NCBI GenBank assembly: GCA_001770175.1
Contig: MEQK01000035.1
Span: forward strand, 1-38,929
Source: Bdellovibrionales bacterium RIFOXYD1_FULL_55_31
Lineage (GTDB): Bacteria; Bdellovibrionota; UBA1018
Length of the DNA stretch: 38,929 bases
Direction of reading: 5' to 3'
Below are positions 7,299 through 15,450 of the stretch, in pieces. The notes beneath the pieces were generated by a model. It had not been told where the DNA came from. It made no database searches and saw only the letters and a program-made list of their open reading frames with translations. The translations under genes and the position numbers were made by a program. Positions within the stretch are counted from its first letter, which is position 1. Each line of letters begins with the position of its first letter.

Positions 7299-7404
7299 TC
7301 GAAGCACAGGTCCAGGTTCAGTAGTTTGCCGATATTTTCCTCTGCCTAGAGAACGCGTCCCATGGATCAAGTTTATCAAACATTACACCGATATACTTAG
7401 TGAA

Positions 7405-8220
7405 ATGTACGGAGCGGCTCTGAAAAACATTTACTGTATTAGTTTCTTTGTGCTCGCGATTGGCTGTTCATCGGTTCAGTTCAACCCGAAAACAAAAAGC
7501 AGTTCAATCAATCGTGATTTAGCGAGTGCTTCAAACGAAGTCTATATGTCATCTTTGTCAATTAACAGATCTGCATTGGTAGTCACTCATGCACATCGCT
7601 TTTATGACAATAATCAAAATACAAAAAACGCCATCGATCGGCTGGTGCATGCAGCAAAACAAACCGGGGCACAACAAATAATATACCTTACAGAGCCGGG
7701 AACGCGTTCCTTTATTACTTATCCAGATGGAAGACGAGTCGAACTATGGGAACCTCCTCAAGCCAACTGGGCCCAGAGCAGTCAGTGGTATCTCAATGAA
7801 AGTGAACCGGATCTTATTGTTTATAGTGGTGGTAGCGTTAACGTAAGAGTTACAGCCGCGGATATTGTATCTGTTGGTGGTGCGTTCGGAGCTTGCCAAG
7901 GCTCAACTGTAGTTTCATTAATTGCGAACTATGAAGGAAAAGATGCGTTAAATATTCGCTTCGTCATGGAAGGACTTTATGGAACGCCAAAAGAAACCTT
8001 AATAAATCTGTATTCTTCATATGACGATAAAAAACAATTTTTGAGCGATATGTGGAATGAATATATTTCACCAAATTTCAAAACTACAAATTGCGATAAA
8101 TGTAATAACCTGAACTTGGACAAATTTACGTTCCGTTTGCTTGATAAGAATTCAAATGAAAAGATCACGGTAGGAAATGGAATACAAACCGTAAACTTGG
8201 TATTTGAGAGTCTACCGTAA
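7405..8220 (+). CDS. AT-rich lipoprotein of unknown function
   Basis: The protein has 271 residues, a signal peptide and lipobox LAIGC (Cys21), so it is probably lipid-anchored. The mature part is about 250 residues with two strand-rich segments (SALVVTHAHRFYD and AQQIIYLTEPGTRS) and a Cys pair CDKC late in the chain. I recognise no catalytic motif. Base composition is clearly lower in G+C than the flanking core genes, and AAA, AAT and TTA codons are common, which fits recent acquisition with the island. The Shine-Dalgarno before ATG 7405 is weak. There is a 106-bp gap after the triple-repeat gene. Confidence 0.75.
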   Translation: MYGAALKNIYCISFFVLAIGCSSVQFNPKTKSSSINRDLASASNEVYMSSLSINRSALVVTHAHRFYDNNQNTKNAIDRLVHAAKQTGAQQIIYLTEPGTRSFITYPDGRRVELWEPPQANWAQSSQWYLNESEPDLIVYSGGSVNVRVTAADIVSVGGAFGACQGSTVVSLIANYEGKDALNIRFVMEGLYGTPKETLINLYSSYDDKKQFLSDMWNEYISPNFKTTNCDKCNNLNLDKFTFRLLDKNSNEKITVGNGIQTVNLVFESLP

Positions 8221-8238
8221 TGTCCCCTCAGATCATCA

Positions 8239-8463
8239 TTATTCAGAATTGAAAATGCCGTTGCTACGGGAATAAGCTTGCCGATTCCCATAAGCACTGC
8301 CTTCCAGTTCCTTGAGCCGGCGAATGATAGTTGCTCTTGGCCTCTGGAAATGGTCAGCAAGCCTTTCCTGCGTCCATTTCTCGCACCAACGGAGTTTTGC
8401 CAGCTCGTCGAGATCGATTTCAGGCCGAAACCACTGGGCCGCGCATTCTTTTACGGTCACCAT
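8239..8463 (-). CDS. Small helix-turn-helix protein, possibly a fragment
   Basis: This 74-residue ORF contains a helix-turn-helix segment (WTQERLADHFQRPRATIIRRL, approximately residues 30-50) like those in resolvase-type or MarR/AsnC-like DNA-binding proteins. It has no convincing Shine-Dalgarno. In frame, the ORF continues upstream into palindromic element B, where a stop ends it. The original gene may have had a longer N-terminus cut off by that insertion. Convergent with the lipoprotein at 7405-8220, it could be an island regulator or a remnant. Confidence 0.5.
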   Translation of the reverse strand: MVTVKECAAQWFRPEIDLDELAKLRWCEKWTQERLADHFQRPRATIIRRLKELEGSAYGNRQAYSRSNGIFNSE

Positions 8464-8488
8464 TGGTTCGACCAGCTTATGGCAGCGC

Positions 8489-8614
8489 CCACCATTTCCT
8501 CTTAAAAAATCACAAATTCAGAAAAGGCCGTCCATCCATGGACTGTTCGCTTTCGCCTTCCTGGCTCGCTCAGAAACCCTTTTTGTATTTGTGATTTTTT
8601 AAGAGGAATGGTGG
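8489..8614. repeat. Palindromic element B (126 bp), same core as element A
   Basis: The arms 8489-8517 and 8587-8614 match over 28 bp with one inserted T, and a second stem GAAAAGG/CCTTTTT lies inside. The internal hairpin GTCCA-TCCA-TGGAC (8530-8543) is followed by TCGCCTTCCTGGCTC (8553-8567). Element A has the same two motifs (CCATCCATGG, then TCGCC-N-TCCTGGCTC) with unrelated outer arms. The element sits just upstream of the small HTH ORF. Confidence 0.85.
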
Positions 8615-8785
8615 TCTTCACTCGGATGTCGAACTTGGAACAAAGTCTGAGACACGAGCGGCCGCGAGTGATCTCAAGTCCTAATGCTGCGTGTTATCGG
8701 TCATTTTGGGTTTTTGGTAGCGCTTTAATTTGGGCCTTTCAAATAATTCGAGTGATTAGCCGATGAGACCTTTAGGCGAAGGTCC

Positions 8786-10504
8786 ATGAGAAGCAATGTA
8801 AAAGTATCGATTTTAGGTCCGATCTTGGCGCTCTCACTACTTCCAATTCATGGGTGGGGAGATTCTGCATTTTACGATGAGGTTTATGACTCGAATGGGA
8901 GAGTGCGTCCACAGTACGAAGAGATTATGCGGGTGTACTCGAAGCTTTCGGACGAAGACAAAGATACATTCTCGAGTAAGTCGTTCAGAGATTTCAAGGG
9001 TGACAATGCACTTGATCCATTTCCGCGCGTTTTAACCCAGAGCGAATACGATGGTTTGAGAAGAGGAGTGGAACAGCGGGGGACTGCTCTGCGGATGTTT
9101 TTGCAAGATTATTACGGCGGTGGGACCGGTTGGAAAAAGGTGATACCCGAGGACGCCCTCCACAGAATCATTTCGCGAGCCGGAGAATCGGGATTTAAAG
9201 GCAAGCTTAATCCCGAGACAATTTCATTTCCCTACGGGCCTGACATCGTGCGAACAGCTTCTGGAAAATGGGCGGTTATTGAAGATAACCCCGGATATAT
9301 CGGTGGAATCGGTGATTTGAAAATCGCGCGTGACTCAACCATGAAAAATCTGCCGGCTTACGAAAAGGCGGTACCGATGGTGCACGAACCGGACGAATAC
9401 TACCGTGCTATCGTCAGTCGAGCGAAGAGCCGGGCTGTAGGCCAGGGCTGCGTCGTAATGCTGATGACTCCGCCCTATCCTGATTTTGAAGATGCGCGAA
9501 TGGCGAGGATTTTTGGCGATCTTGGAGTTATTCCAGTCACGCCGACTACCGGAAGAGGGCTAGTCGTGAAGCCGGACGGAGTTTATCTTCGGATTCCCTC
9601 CAAAACGGACGCGCAGCCTAGCTTTGAAAAGGTTGGTACTATTTTGTTCAATACAGAACACAAGTTCGTGGATTCCGCGAATCCGAGTGTTCGGCAGACT
9701 CTAAAGATATTTGAGGCGCAAGCAATTATCGAAGATGAATCGCCGTCTCGCACGGCCAATCTCCGAAACGCGATGCTTCCAGATGCTAAAACGGGACAGA
9801 TTGACCAAAGAAAACTCCGCCTGGCGCTCAATGAATGGGAAACGGAATTGCCGGAAATGCGCAAGGAGAGTATCCGGGGACTGACTCGTGTCATTCTTGA
9901 AGGCAAAGTCGCCACAAACTATACGCCGGGAGTGGATTTCATTGGTGACAAGGAATTCTACACGTACGTTGACGATTTGGTCCGCCATTATTTGAAAGAA
10001 GAGCCAGTGGTTTCAAACCTGTCGACGCGGAGAATGACCAAAATCGCGGCCGACGGTCGAAGCGTGATCAATGAAGAGCTTCTGGAAGAGTTGTTTAAAA
10101 AGAACGGGTACAGAGATCATGTATTTAAAATCGTCGATGGTCGGGGAGGCGATGGCGTGTGGATCGGTCCGAAGATGTCAGAGCAGAATGCACTTGACGT
10201 CTTGGCCAGAATTCGCGCCAACCCGGATAGCTTTATTGTCCAAAGGTATTCGCACCTGTCGGTAATTCGTCCTTTGCCGAATGAAGAGGGACGGATAGTG
10301 GATCTGCGCTTGATTTCAGAAGTAGGCCCAAAGGACATGTACGTGACGCGCACGCCGTGGGGCCGAGGCGTTCCCATGGGGGGGAACGGAAAAGTGAATC
10401 TGAGCGATAGAGGGCGCGAGTTTATGGTCGCGGTAGTTCCAGATCCCCCAGCCCTCTGCGCGCGAAAAGCGTTATTGAATCTTCTCCGGAATCCTTTGCC
10501 GTGA
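8786..10504 (+). CDS. Exported circularly permuted ATP-grasp protein
   Basis: This 572-residue protein matches the circularly permuted ATP-grasp family (DUF404/DUF407 type) along most of its length. The blocks are YDEVYDSNGRVRPQYEEI near residue 30, FPRVLTQSEYDGLRRGVEQR with LQDYYGG near 80-110, the IEDNPGYIGGIGD core, a TYVDDLVRHYLKEEP segment, the Gly-rich loop KIVDGRGGDGVWIGP near 450, and VDLRLISEVG near the end. ATP-grasp enzymes join a carboxylate to an amine or thiol through an acyl phosphate. Unusually, the conserved part is preceded by a good signal peptide (MRSNVK, then a hydrophobic stretch). The usual alpha-E and transglutaminase partner genes are absent. The next + gene, 152 bp on, is also exported. 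Substrate unknown. Confidence 0.8.
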   Translation: MRSNVKVSILGPILALSLLPIHGWGDSAFYDEVYDSNGRVRPQYEEIMRVYSKLSDEDKDTFSSKSFRDFKGDNALDPFPRVLTQSEYDGLRRGVEQRGTALRMFLQDYYGGGTGWKKVIPEDALHRIISRAGESGFKGKLNPETISFPYGPDIVRTASGKWAVIEDNPGYIGGIGDLKIARDSTMKNLPAYEKAVPMVHEPDEYYRAIVSRAKSRAVGQGCVVMLMTPPYPDFEDARMARIFGDLGVIPVTPTTGRGLVVKPDGVYLRIPSKTDAQPSFEKVGTILFNTEHKFVDSANPSVRQTLKIFEAQAIIEDESPSRTANLRNAMLPDAKTGQIDQRKLRLALNEWETELPEMRKESIRGLTRVILEGKVATNYTPGVDFIGDKEFYTYVDDLVRHYLKEEPVVSNLSTRRMTKIAADGRSVINEELLEELFKKNGYRDHVFKIVDGRGGDGVWIGPKMSEQNALDVLARIRANPDSFIVQRYSHLSVIRPLPNEEGRIVDLRLISEVGPKDMYVTRTPWGRGVPMGGNGKVNLSDRGREFMVAVVPDPPALCARKALLNLLRNPLP

Positions 10505-10656
10505 CTTGAAGGCTGAAGAAGATTCGGCGCTGGCGCAGTAAAATCAAAAAAGCGCGAAATCTATCCCCGAATGCAATTTGTTGGCGATAATGGGCTAAAC
10601 GAAAATGCTTGTTCCGCGATTTTCAATCTAGAACTGAAAAATGCCGATAGGAACTC

Positions 10657-12537
10657 ATGCTTCATACGAGCCTCCGGTTTCTTTGTTTACTGCTGGTAAC
10701 GGACTGGTTTGGCTCGACGGCGACGACACTCGCGCTGGCGGAAGAGGAAGTCACCGTTCAACAACTCGCGACGGGCGATCCGAAAATGATGGAGCAGCTC
10801 GGCCGGAATGGTTACGCGAGTTTCGAAGCGAAGAAACTCGCAAATCCGGAAGTCGTGTGGGTCAATACGGATTGGTTGAGGCGCAAGGGCGTTAGAATTC
10901 CAGCTGAAGGTGTAACGGCGAAGTTTCTTAGGTCGATTGGCGATTCTTTGGGTTATGCGATTCCAATTCCGGGAGATCCGGATTCCGCGTTCAAACAGGA
11001 AACAAAAATATTTCATGCCGATCGGTACGGTGGGCAGGGGATCGGCTGGCATCAGGGGAGCGGAAGAGCCGGATCTGCGGGGCTTCTCCAATGGAAAGGC
11101 ATCGGAATTACGCCGCTTGCGAGCAACAAAGGCGATAAGTACCACGCGCATGGGCGAGCCAATATCTATGAAGGCGTGCTTGAGGCGATCTGGGGAGAAG
11201 TGCTCGATCGCGAAACGCCTTACGGCGCGAATCGGGTGGTTGCGGTCATCAAGACGGGGACGGACTTGCCGCCTGATGTTTACGGCCCGAATTTGCCTGC
11301 TGTCCTGATCGTGAGAGAGGATCCGCTTCGTCCCGGGCATTTTGTCGAGAATTTTGAGTCGATTTCGAAATTTGGCGAGCGGTATCGAATGGAAAATCTT
11401 GCTCGCAGGCTCCCGGACGTTCTGCCGCGGCCCGGAACGGGGGCTGCGAACATACCGGCAGATCGCCTGGTCGCGGGTTTTGGGGAGTTTACGGACCGAC
11501 TGGCCGGTTTTTTCGCGGCGAATTTCGCCCGGAGTATTCGTCATGGCGCGGAATCGATCACGAACATGGAATTGAATGTAAAGGCTCTTGATTACGGGGC
11601 AGTCACCGCTGTCGACGGCTTTCCGAGGCTGAGCTTGCCGCCGATGGATGGCTCGCATGGCGAGTTCAGGCTTCCCGAAGAGCTACTGCAGGAATTCCAC
11701 TATTCAGTAAAACGTTTTCTGCCCTCTCAGCTTCAAGCCGCTCTCGGCCCCTACTCGCATTGGAAAAAGCGCCTCGTGTCCAGCTACAATGAGGCGTGCT
11801 GGCGTGAAATGTTGCGTCTGACGGGCGTTCCTGATCACGTTCTCCCGGCACTCAGTTCGAGCGGAGAAGGAAGGGCGCTTGCGCAAAGCCTTCTGACAAT
11901 CGCGCGGCTTGGCAATAAGCGGGTCGAACGCGACGGTCTCGAAGTACCGAAAAGAACCGGGAACTACGATCTCGGCGCGATTCTCACGAAGCTTTCGGAT
12001 CGGGAGACACTCAACGAGGAGTCAGTCCGCAAGGCGATCCGAAACGAACTCCCGGATTCGAGGTTGAGGAGGGTACTCGTTTCGAAGTATGTGGCCTTTC
12101 GCAAACGTCTCGCGAACGAAGTGGCTCAAGACGGGATTTCGGATAAAGCACTACGTGTCTTTCTTCGCGAAGCGACTCGCCAGCGGAATAGGAAATTGAC
12201 GGAGCTGATCCGCGGTAAAGACCTGGACAATCGTCTCGGGAGCATTATCGGAGAGTTCTTGGAATCAGGCGACAGCCAGAAAAGCCAGGCCGCAATCGAC
12301 GCCATGATTGATCGAAATATCAGGGAACTCGGGGCTCCTTCGCGATATGGAATTGTTCTTGAAGATAAGGTTGATCGTTTAGGGCAGACCGGCTGGCGAC
12401 TTCTGTACGATGCCGAGACCGCGCAGTACACGAAGGAGGAGTTTGTCGGAGGCAAGAAGACTGCCGTCAAACCCGTTCCCGCGCGGGCTTTGAACCGTTG
12501 CATGGCGAACTGGATCGCCGGAGCGGTACGTCCGTGA
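10657..12537 (+). CDS. Exported SelO/YdiU-fold (pseudokinase-like) protein
   Basis: This 626-residue protein has a probable signal peptide (cleavage near LALA-EEE). It aligns by eye with SelO/YdiU, a protein-kinase-fold AMP-transferase family. Features are a Gly-rich segment GQGIGWHQGSGRAG (127-139), the nucleotide-binding Lys in LLQWKGIGITPL (K147), HGRANIYEGVLEAIWGEV (165-182), and a catalytic region HGAESITNMELNVKALDYG (296-314). SelO has D-N there; here Thr302 replaces the base Asp, while metal ligands Asn303 and Asp312 keep their nine-residue spacing. MchC-type microcin maturation proteins are a possible closer relative, from memory only. About 300 C-terminal residues are helical and unassigned. 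AGGAA precedes ATG 10657. Probably paired with the ATP-grasp gene upstream. Confidence 0.6.
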   Translation: MLHTSLRFLCLLLVTDWFGSTATTLALAEEEVTVQQLATGDPKMMEQLGRNGYASFEAKKLANPEVVWVNTDWLRRKGVRIPAEGVTAKFLRSIGDSLGYAIPIPGDPDSAFKQETKIFHADRYGGQGIGWHQGSGRAGSAGLLQWKGIGITPLASNKGDKYHAHGRANIYEGVLEAIWGEVLDRETPYGANRVVAVIKTGTDLPPDVYGPNLPAVLIVREDPLRPGHFVENFESISKFGERYRMENLARRLPDVLPRPGTGAANIPADRLVAGFGEFTDRLAGFFAANFARSIRHGAESITNMELNVKALDYGAVTAVDGFPRLSLPPMDGSHGEFRLPEELLQEFHYSVKRFLPSQLQAALGPYSHWKKRLVSSYNEACWREMLRLTGVPDHVLPALSSSGEGRALAQSLLTIARLGNKRVERDGLEVPKRTGNYDLGAILTKLSDRETLNEESVRKAIRNELPDSRLRRVLVSKYVAFRKRLANEVAQDGISDKALRVFLREATRQRNRKLTELIRGKDLDNRLGSIIGEFLESGDSQKSQAAIDAMIDRNIRELGAPSRYGIVLEDKVDRLGQTGWRLLYDAETAQYTKEEFVGGKKTAVKPVPARALNRCMANWIAGAVRP

Positions 12538-12598
12538 AGGCGGCGAAGCTGAATGCTACCTTCTGAAACGCTGGGCGACCGAAGACAAACATATCCAA

Positions 12599-12979
12599 TT
12601 AGAAGGCCGGGCCAGTTGTAAAAAGCGGCATGACTTGTTGCTGAGGGATAAAGGGAAAACTTTGGACAGGACGATAGCTCCAAGGCGAGCCGTTCCAAAT
12701 AGCTGTCCGTGGCACGACCGACATTTGGCCAACGGTTGGACCGGGAAACGGAGTTCCATTATAACCAAGCATCATGGGTGGGGTGTATTCATACATGAGC
12801 GGAGATCCCGGAGGAGAACACGGCGTAATCCCCGGAAGCAGCGCTAAACGGTCGCTACAAGTTCCAGGCATAACAAAACCGCTGGCTTGCGCGGGCTCTG
12901 AAATAGCCAACAACGTAATGATCGCCAAGAATAGAACTCGCGCTAAGTACACTCGATGGATTTGTTTTATCCGTTCCAT
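12599..12979 (-). CDS. Small exported Pro/Met-rich protein
   Basis: This is a 126-residue protein with a clear signal peptide (Arg/Lys-containing N-region, a hydrophobic run VLFLAIITLLAI, cleavage near AQA-S). The mature part is about 90 residues, rich in Pro, Gly, Met and aromatic residues (segments PPMMLGYNGTPFPGP and YRPVQSFPFIPQQQ), with two Cys (CSDRLALLPGITPC) that could form a disulfide. It has no recognised domain and is probably extended or disordered. It converges on the SelO-like gene, with 61 bp between stops. A 13-bp palindrome GGTATT-T-AATACC (13043-13055) about 64 bp upstream of its start may be an operator. Confidence 0.65.
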   Translation of the reverse strand: MERIKQIHRVYLARVLFLAIITLLAISEPAQASGFVMPGTCSDRLALLPGITPCSPPGSPLMYEYTPPMMLGYNGTPFPGPTVGQMSVVPRTAIWNGSPWSYRPVQSFPFIPQQQVMPLFTTGPAF

Positions 12980-13267
12980 GCCATTTCGTTATTGTGCAGC
13001 GCGCATGCCAATCGACCTTGAACTTAAGTCATTGATTAACAAGGTATTTAATACCCGAAAGCCTTTTGCTGGGTGTGTCCGGTCTGCCGATTGTAAAAAA
13101 CTTCTGCAGCGTAATGTCCCATATTTTATCTATGTTCTCGCCTGCGCGAGGCGTGAATCGCATTCGACATGGCGCCTTCGCACGATCGTTCCCGTCGCGG
13201 CTTCCTTGGGACTCAGCGAAATTTTCGAGGGTCGCTTGTCCCGCGCGGTCACGTCGACCCCGATTTT

Positions 13268-14287
13268 TCAGCTTCGTTCGCCCAAGTACTTCTTCATGAA
13301 TGGTATCCCGAACTGTTGAATCGCGAGCCATTGGTTGTGACTCCTGCAACACAGTCGAAAATTTCCGCGCTCGTGCGCCCCGCCCTTCGCGAGCGGCACA
13401 ATGTGATCGATCTCAAGTGCCCACCTTGAGCCGCAGCAGCGGCCGGATTGCGGGTCGACATACTCGCAAGCCCCTTGTGCCCGCGCCCAGATGAACCGCC
13501 GATCTGCGATCGGGATGTTGGAGCGACGTACGATTCCCTTTTTAAGCCCCGTCTGAATAGTTGATGGAATGTTTTCGCTTCGCCCCGCCGGCGGGGTTTC
13601 TTCAATGCGGGCTTCGGACGAATTCGCCGGTTGCGCCGTTTTTACGGCCGAAGTCTTTTCCGCCCTCTCGAGAGGGTCCAGCTTCTTGAGTGCCTGATCC
13701 GCGATGCGCTCAATCAGCTCGGCATATCCCAGATCCCCGTGATGAGAAAGGAGTTGTTTGATCCTCTTCAGCTTTGCCGCAAGCTTCGCGTCGACCACGA
13801 ATCGAATTTCCACTTGATCCGGGCTGATCACCCGCTCGCGTTCCGCCGGAATCGCGCTTTGAGGTGAAAGTCTGAGTAACTCCTGCTCACATTCGCGACG
13901 GGACTTCCCCGCGAGAGTTTGCGTGACTTCCGCTTTCCGTTCCGCCGAATATTTATTTCCGGCCTTCTCTTCCCGTTGAAAAAAATGGTGCGCCTGGCTT
14001 GCGGCACTGAGACTCAGCGTCCCAGCCTCGATCGCTTCCATAACGCCCGGAACGGATTTGGAAAGGCGCATGGCACTCAGCCTTCGATCCGCGGCTCCTT
14101 CACTGTAGCCGTACTGCTTTGTCAGAAACTCGAACATGCTTCCAAAACCAAGCTCGAGATGAAGGCGCCTGGCTTCGATCTCGCATAAATGTCGGATCAA
14201 TTCCGCCGTGACCTCCCGTTCTTTCTTAACGAGCAGATCAGTTTTCGAAATAAGTTCTTCCCGGTTCAGGCTTTTCAGGTATTTCAT
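13268..14287 (-). CDS. HNH endonuclease-domain protein (DUF222-like)
   Basis: This 339-residue protein has an N-terminal helical region (residues 1-160; FEFLTKQYGYSEGAADRRLSA) typical of DUF222-like HNH proteins, a linker rich in Pro, Ser and Glu, and a C-terminal HNH nuclease (about 265-330). The HNH motif reads CEYVDPQSGRCCGS, then ALEIDHIVPLAKGG and NFRLCCRSHN, with Cys residues and the catalytic-type DH pair. Families of such proteins occur in many copies in Bdellovibrio-like and other genomes; their role is unknown and may be selfish or DNA-repair related. No strong ribosome binding site precedes ATG 14287. The 263 bp upstream hold no gene I can support. Confidence 0.82.
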   Translation of the reverse strand: MKYLKSLNREELISKTDLLVKKEREVTAELIRHLCEIEARRLHLELGFGSMFEFLTKQYGYSEGAADRRLSAMRLSKSVPGVMEAIEAGTLSLSAASQAHHFFQREEKAGNKYSAERKAEVTQTLAGKSRRECEQELLRLSPQSAIPAERERVISPDQVEIRFVVDAKLAAKLKRIKQLLSHHGDLGYAELIERIADQALKKLDPLERAEKTSAVKTAQPANSSEARIEETPPAGRSENIPSTIQTGLKKGIVRRSNIPIADRRFIWARAQGACEYVDPQSGRCCGSRWALEIDHIVPLAKGGAHERGNFRLCCRSHNQWLAIQQFGIPFMKKYLGERS

Positions 14288-14550
14288 GAATTGGCAATAT
14301 CACGGATTTCGAGCCCCTCTATTCAGCGCGAGAATGCCTTATAAGCCTCACGAAATGACGATCATCGAGAAACGGGACGTATGCCTTCGATCATGCGATT
14401 GGAGCGCGACGCACACTCCAGTTGAGCTAAAAACAGCCGATTTCCTGGGCGAAACTGAAAAGAGCGAAAACCGTGTCAAGGAAATTTTGGATCTTCTAAC
14501 CGGCAAAAAGGGCTGTTCCCGTTTGGAACACCGGTCACCTGCCTCCAATT

Positions 14551-15348
14551 CTATTTTTTCAGCAAAGTCCGTAGGTGCTTTGAAAGACAATCGAACTGAA
14601 CTCTCGATTGAATGATAGATGTCCGGTTCTGGGTGAACCGTTGGAGTATTCGATCACGCGCCATTTGTTCTGAAAGAAAATCTTTGAACGCCTGATGCTC
14701 AGGTCTGGTTGTTAAAGAAGCTCTTGTGTCATCCCAAGGATGCCACGATTGCATTTTTGCCACTTTGTCAAAGGCCGAATAAACCATCGCATCACCCATT
14801 GCCTCCGGTACTTGCAACGGAATAATTTGGTTTGCGAGCAATGCCTCTTTCGTTTTTTCCATTCTGAAAAGTCCGAGTGAAACAATTTCCGTGCCCGGTC
14901 GATGCAGTTCAGCAAACGAACGTGCTTCGCGCATCGCGGTTACTAAGCCTTCTCCTGTAGAGGCATAGTCGATCAGTAGGAGCTTTCGATTGTCGAGGTC
15001 CATTGCTGAGGGCAGCCAACTGTCAAAATGTGAGTACAGGCGCGAACGAAGCTCTGCTTTTGGCAAGTCTTTGTATCCATCGAAGCTTTTCATCCCAGAC
15101 AGTGGAAGCGTGGTGATGCCATCGACTCCAAGTAATTCGAGAAAAGCGGTGATGGGCGTAGGACTTCTGCCTAAACCCACATACCAGTATTGGTCAGGAG
15201 GAAATCGTTCCAGAATATGGAGCGCTACGTCCCTTGTTTCGTCGTAACTTTTTGCTAAAAAAGGATTGAGCCCAGGGTCTCCGTCAGCACCGGCTATTGA
15301 CGAATAAAAGACGGTTGAAATCAGGATCAAAGCCGCCGCAAAGCGCAT
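14551..15348 (-). CDS. Exported phosphoribosyltransferase-like protein
   Basis: The protein has 265 residues from ATG 15348; a TTG one codon earlier is an alternative. A signal peptide covers residues 1-20. The mature part has a strand-loop segment QYWYVGLGRSPTP (53-65), a hydrophobic strand leading to a loop KLLLIDYASTGEGLVTAM (122-139) resembling the PRPP-binding loop of type I phosphoribosyltransferases, and later helices. The canonical D-D pair is only partly kept (ID-Y). Exporting a PRPP-dependent enzyme is unexpected, so the fold may be reused for another phosphate ligand. The gene lies 102 bp after glgB on the same strand. Its weak ribosome binding site makes the start uncertain. Confidence 0.55.
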   Translation of the reverse strand: MRFAAALILISTVFYSSIAGADGDPGLNPFLAKSYDETRDVALHILERFPPDQYWYVGLGRSPTPITAFLELLGVDGITTLPLSGMKSFDGYKDLPKAELRSRLYSHFDSWLPSAMDLDNRKLLLIDYASTGEGLVTAMREARSFAELHRPGTEIVSLGLFRMEKTKEALLANQIIPLQVPEAMGDAMVYSAFDKVAKMQSWHPWDDTRASLTTRPEHQAFKDFLSEQMARDRILQRFTQNRTSIIQSRVQFDCLSKHLRTLLKK

Positions 15349-15450
15349 CAACTGCTTATCGGTCGTGAACGGGCATCGATCCAGGAAAATGTGCTTTTCG
15401 TGTCAGGATATTGACGCAAATGCAGAGCAATATTCGGCTTCCGGTCCCCT

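Noticed and set aside
3557-8785. A second attachment site (direct copy of the tRNA 3' end) at the right edge of the island
   Set aside because: I found only a 9-base match (CCACCATTT at 8489) and no copy of the T arm or acceptor sequence, so the right boundary cannot be placed from the sequence.
12774-13319. 181-codon frame on the + strand between the small exported protein and the HNH gene
   Set aside because: It is antisense to the exported protein's N-terminus and to the HNH gene; Cys/Arg-rich composition and no start signal.
14340-14435. tRNA-like sequence on the - strand: TTTAGCTCAACTGGAG resembling a D arm and CTCCAAT like a Trp anticodon loop
   Set aside because: The anticodon stem pairs only over three bases, the T arm does not match the consensus, and no acceptor stem or CCA end is found. 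It may be a relic, but a cloverleaf cannot be supported.
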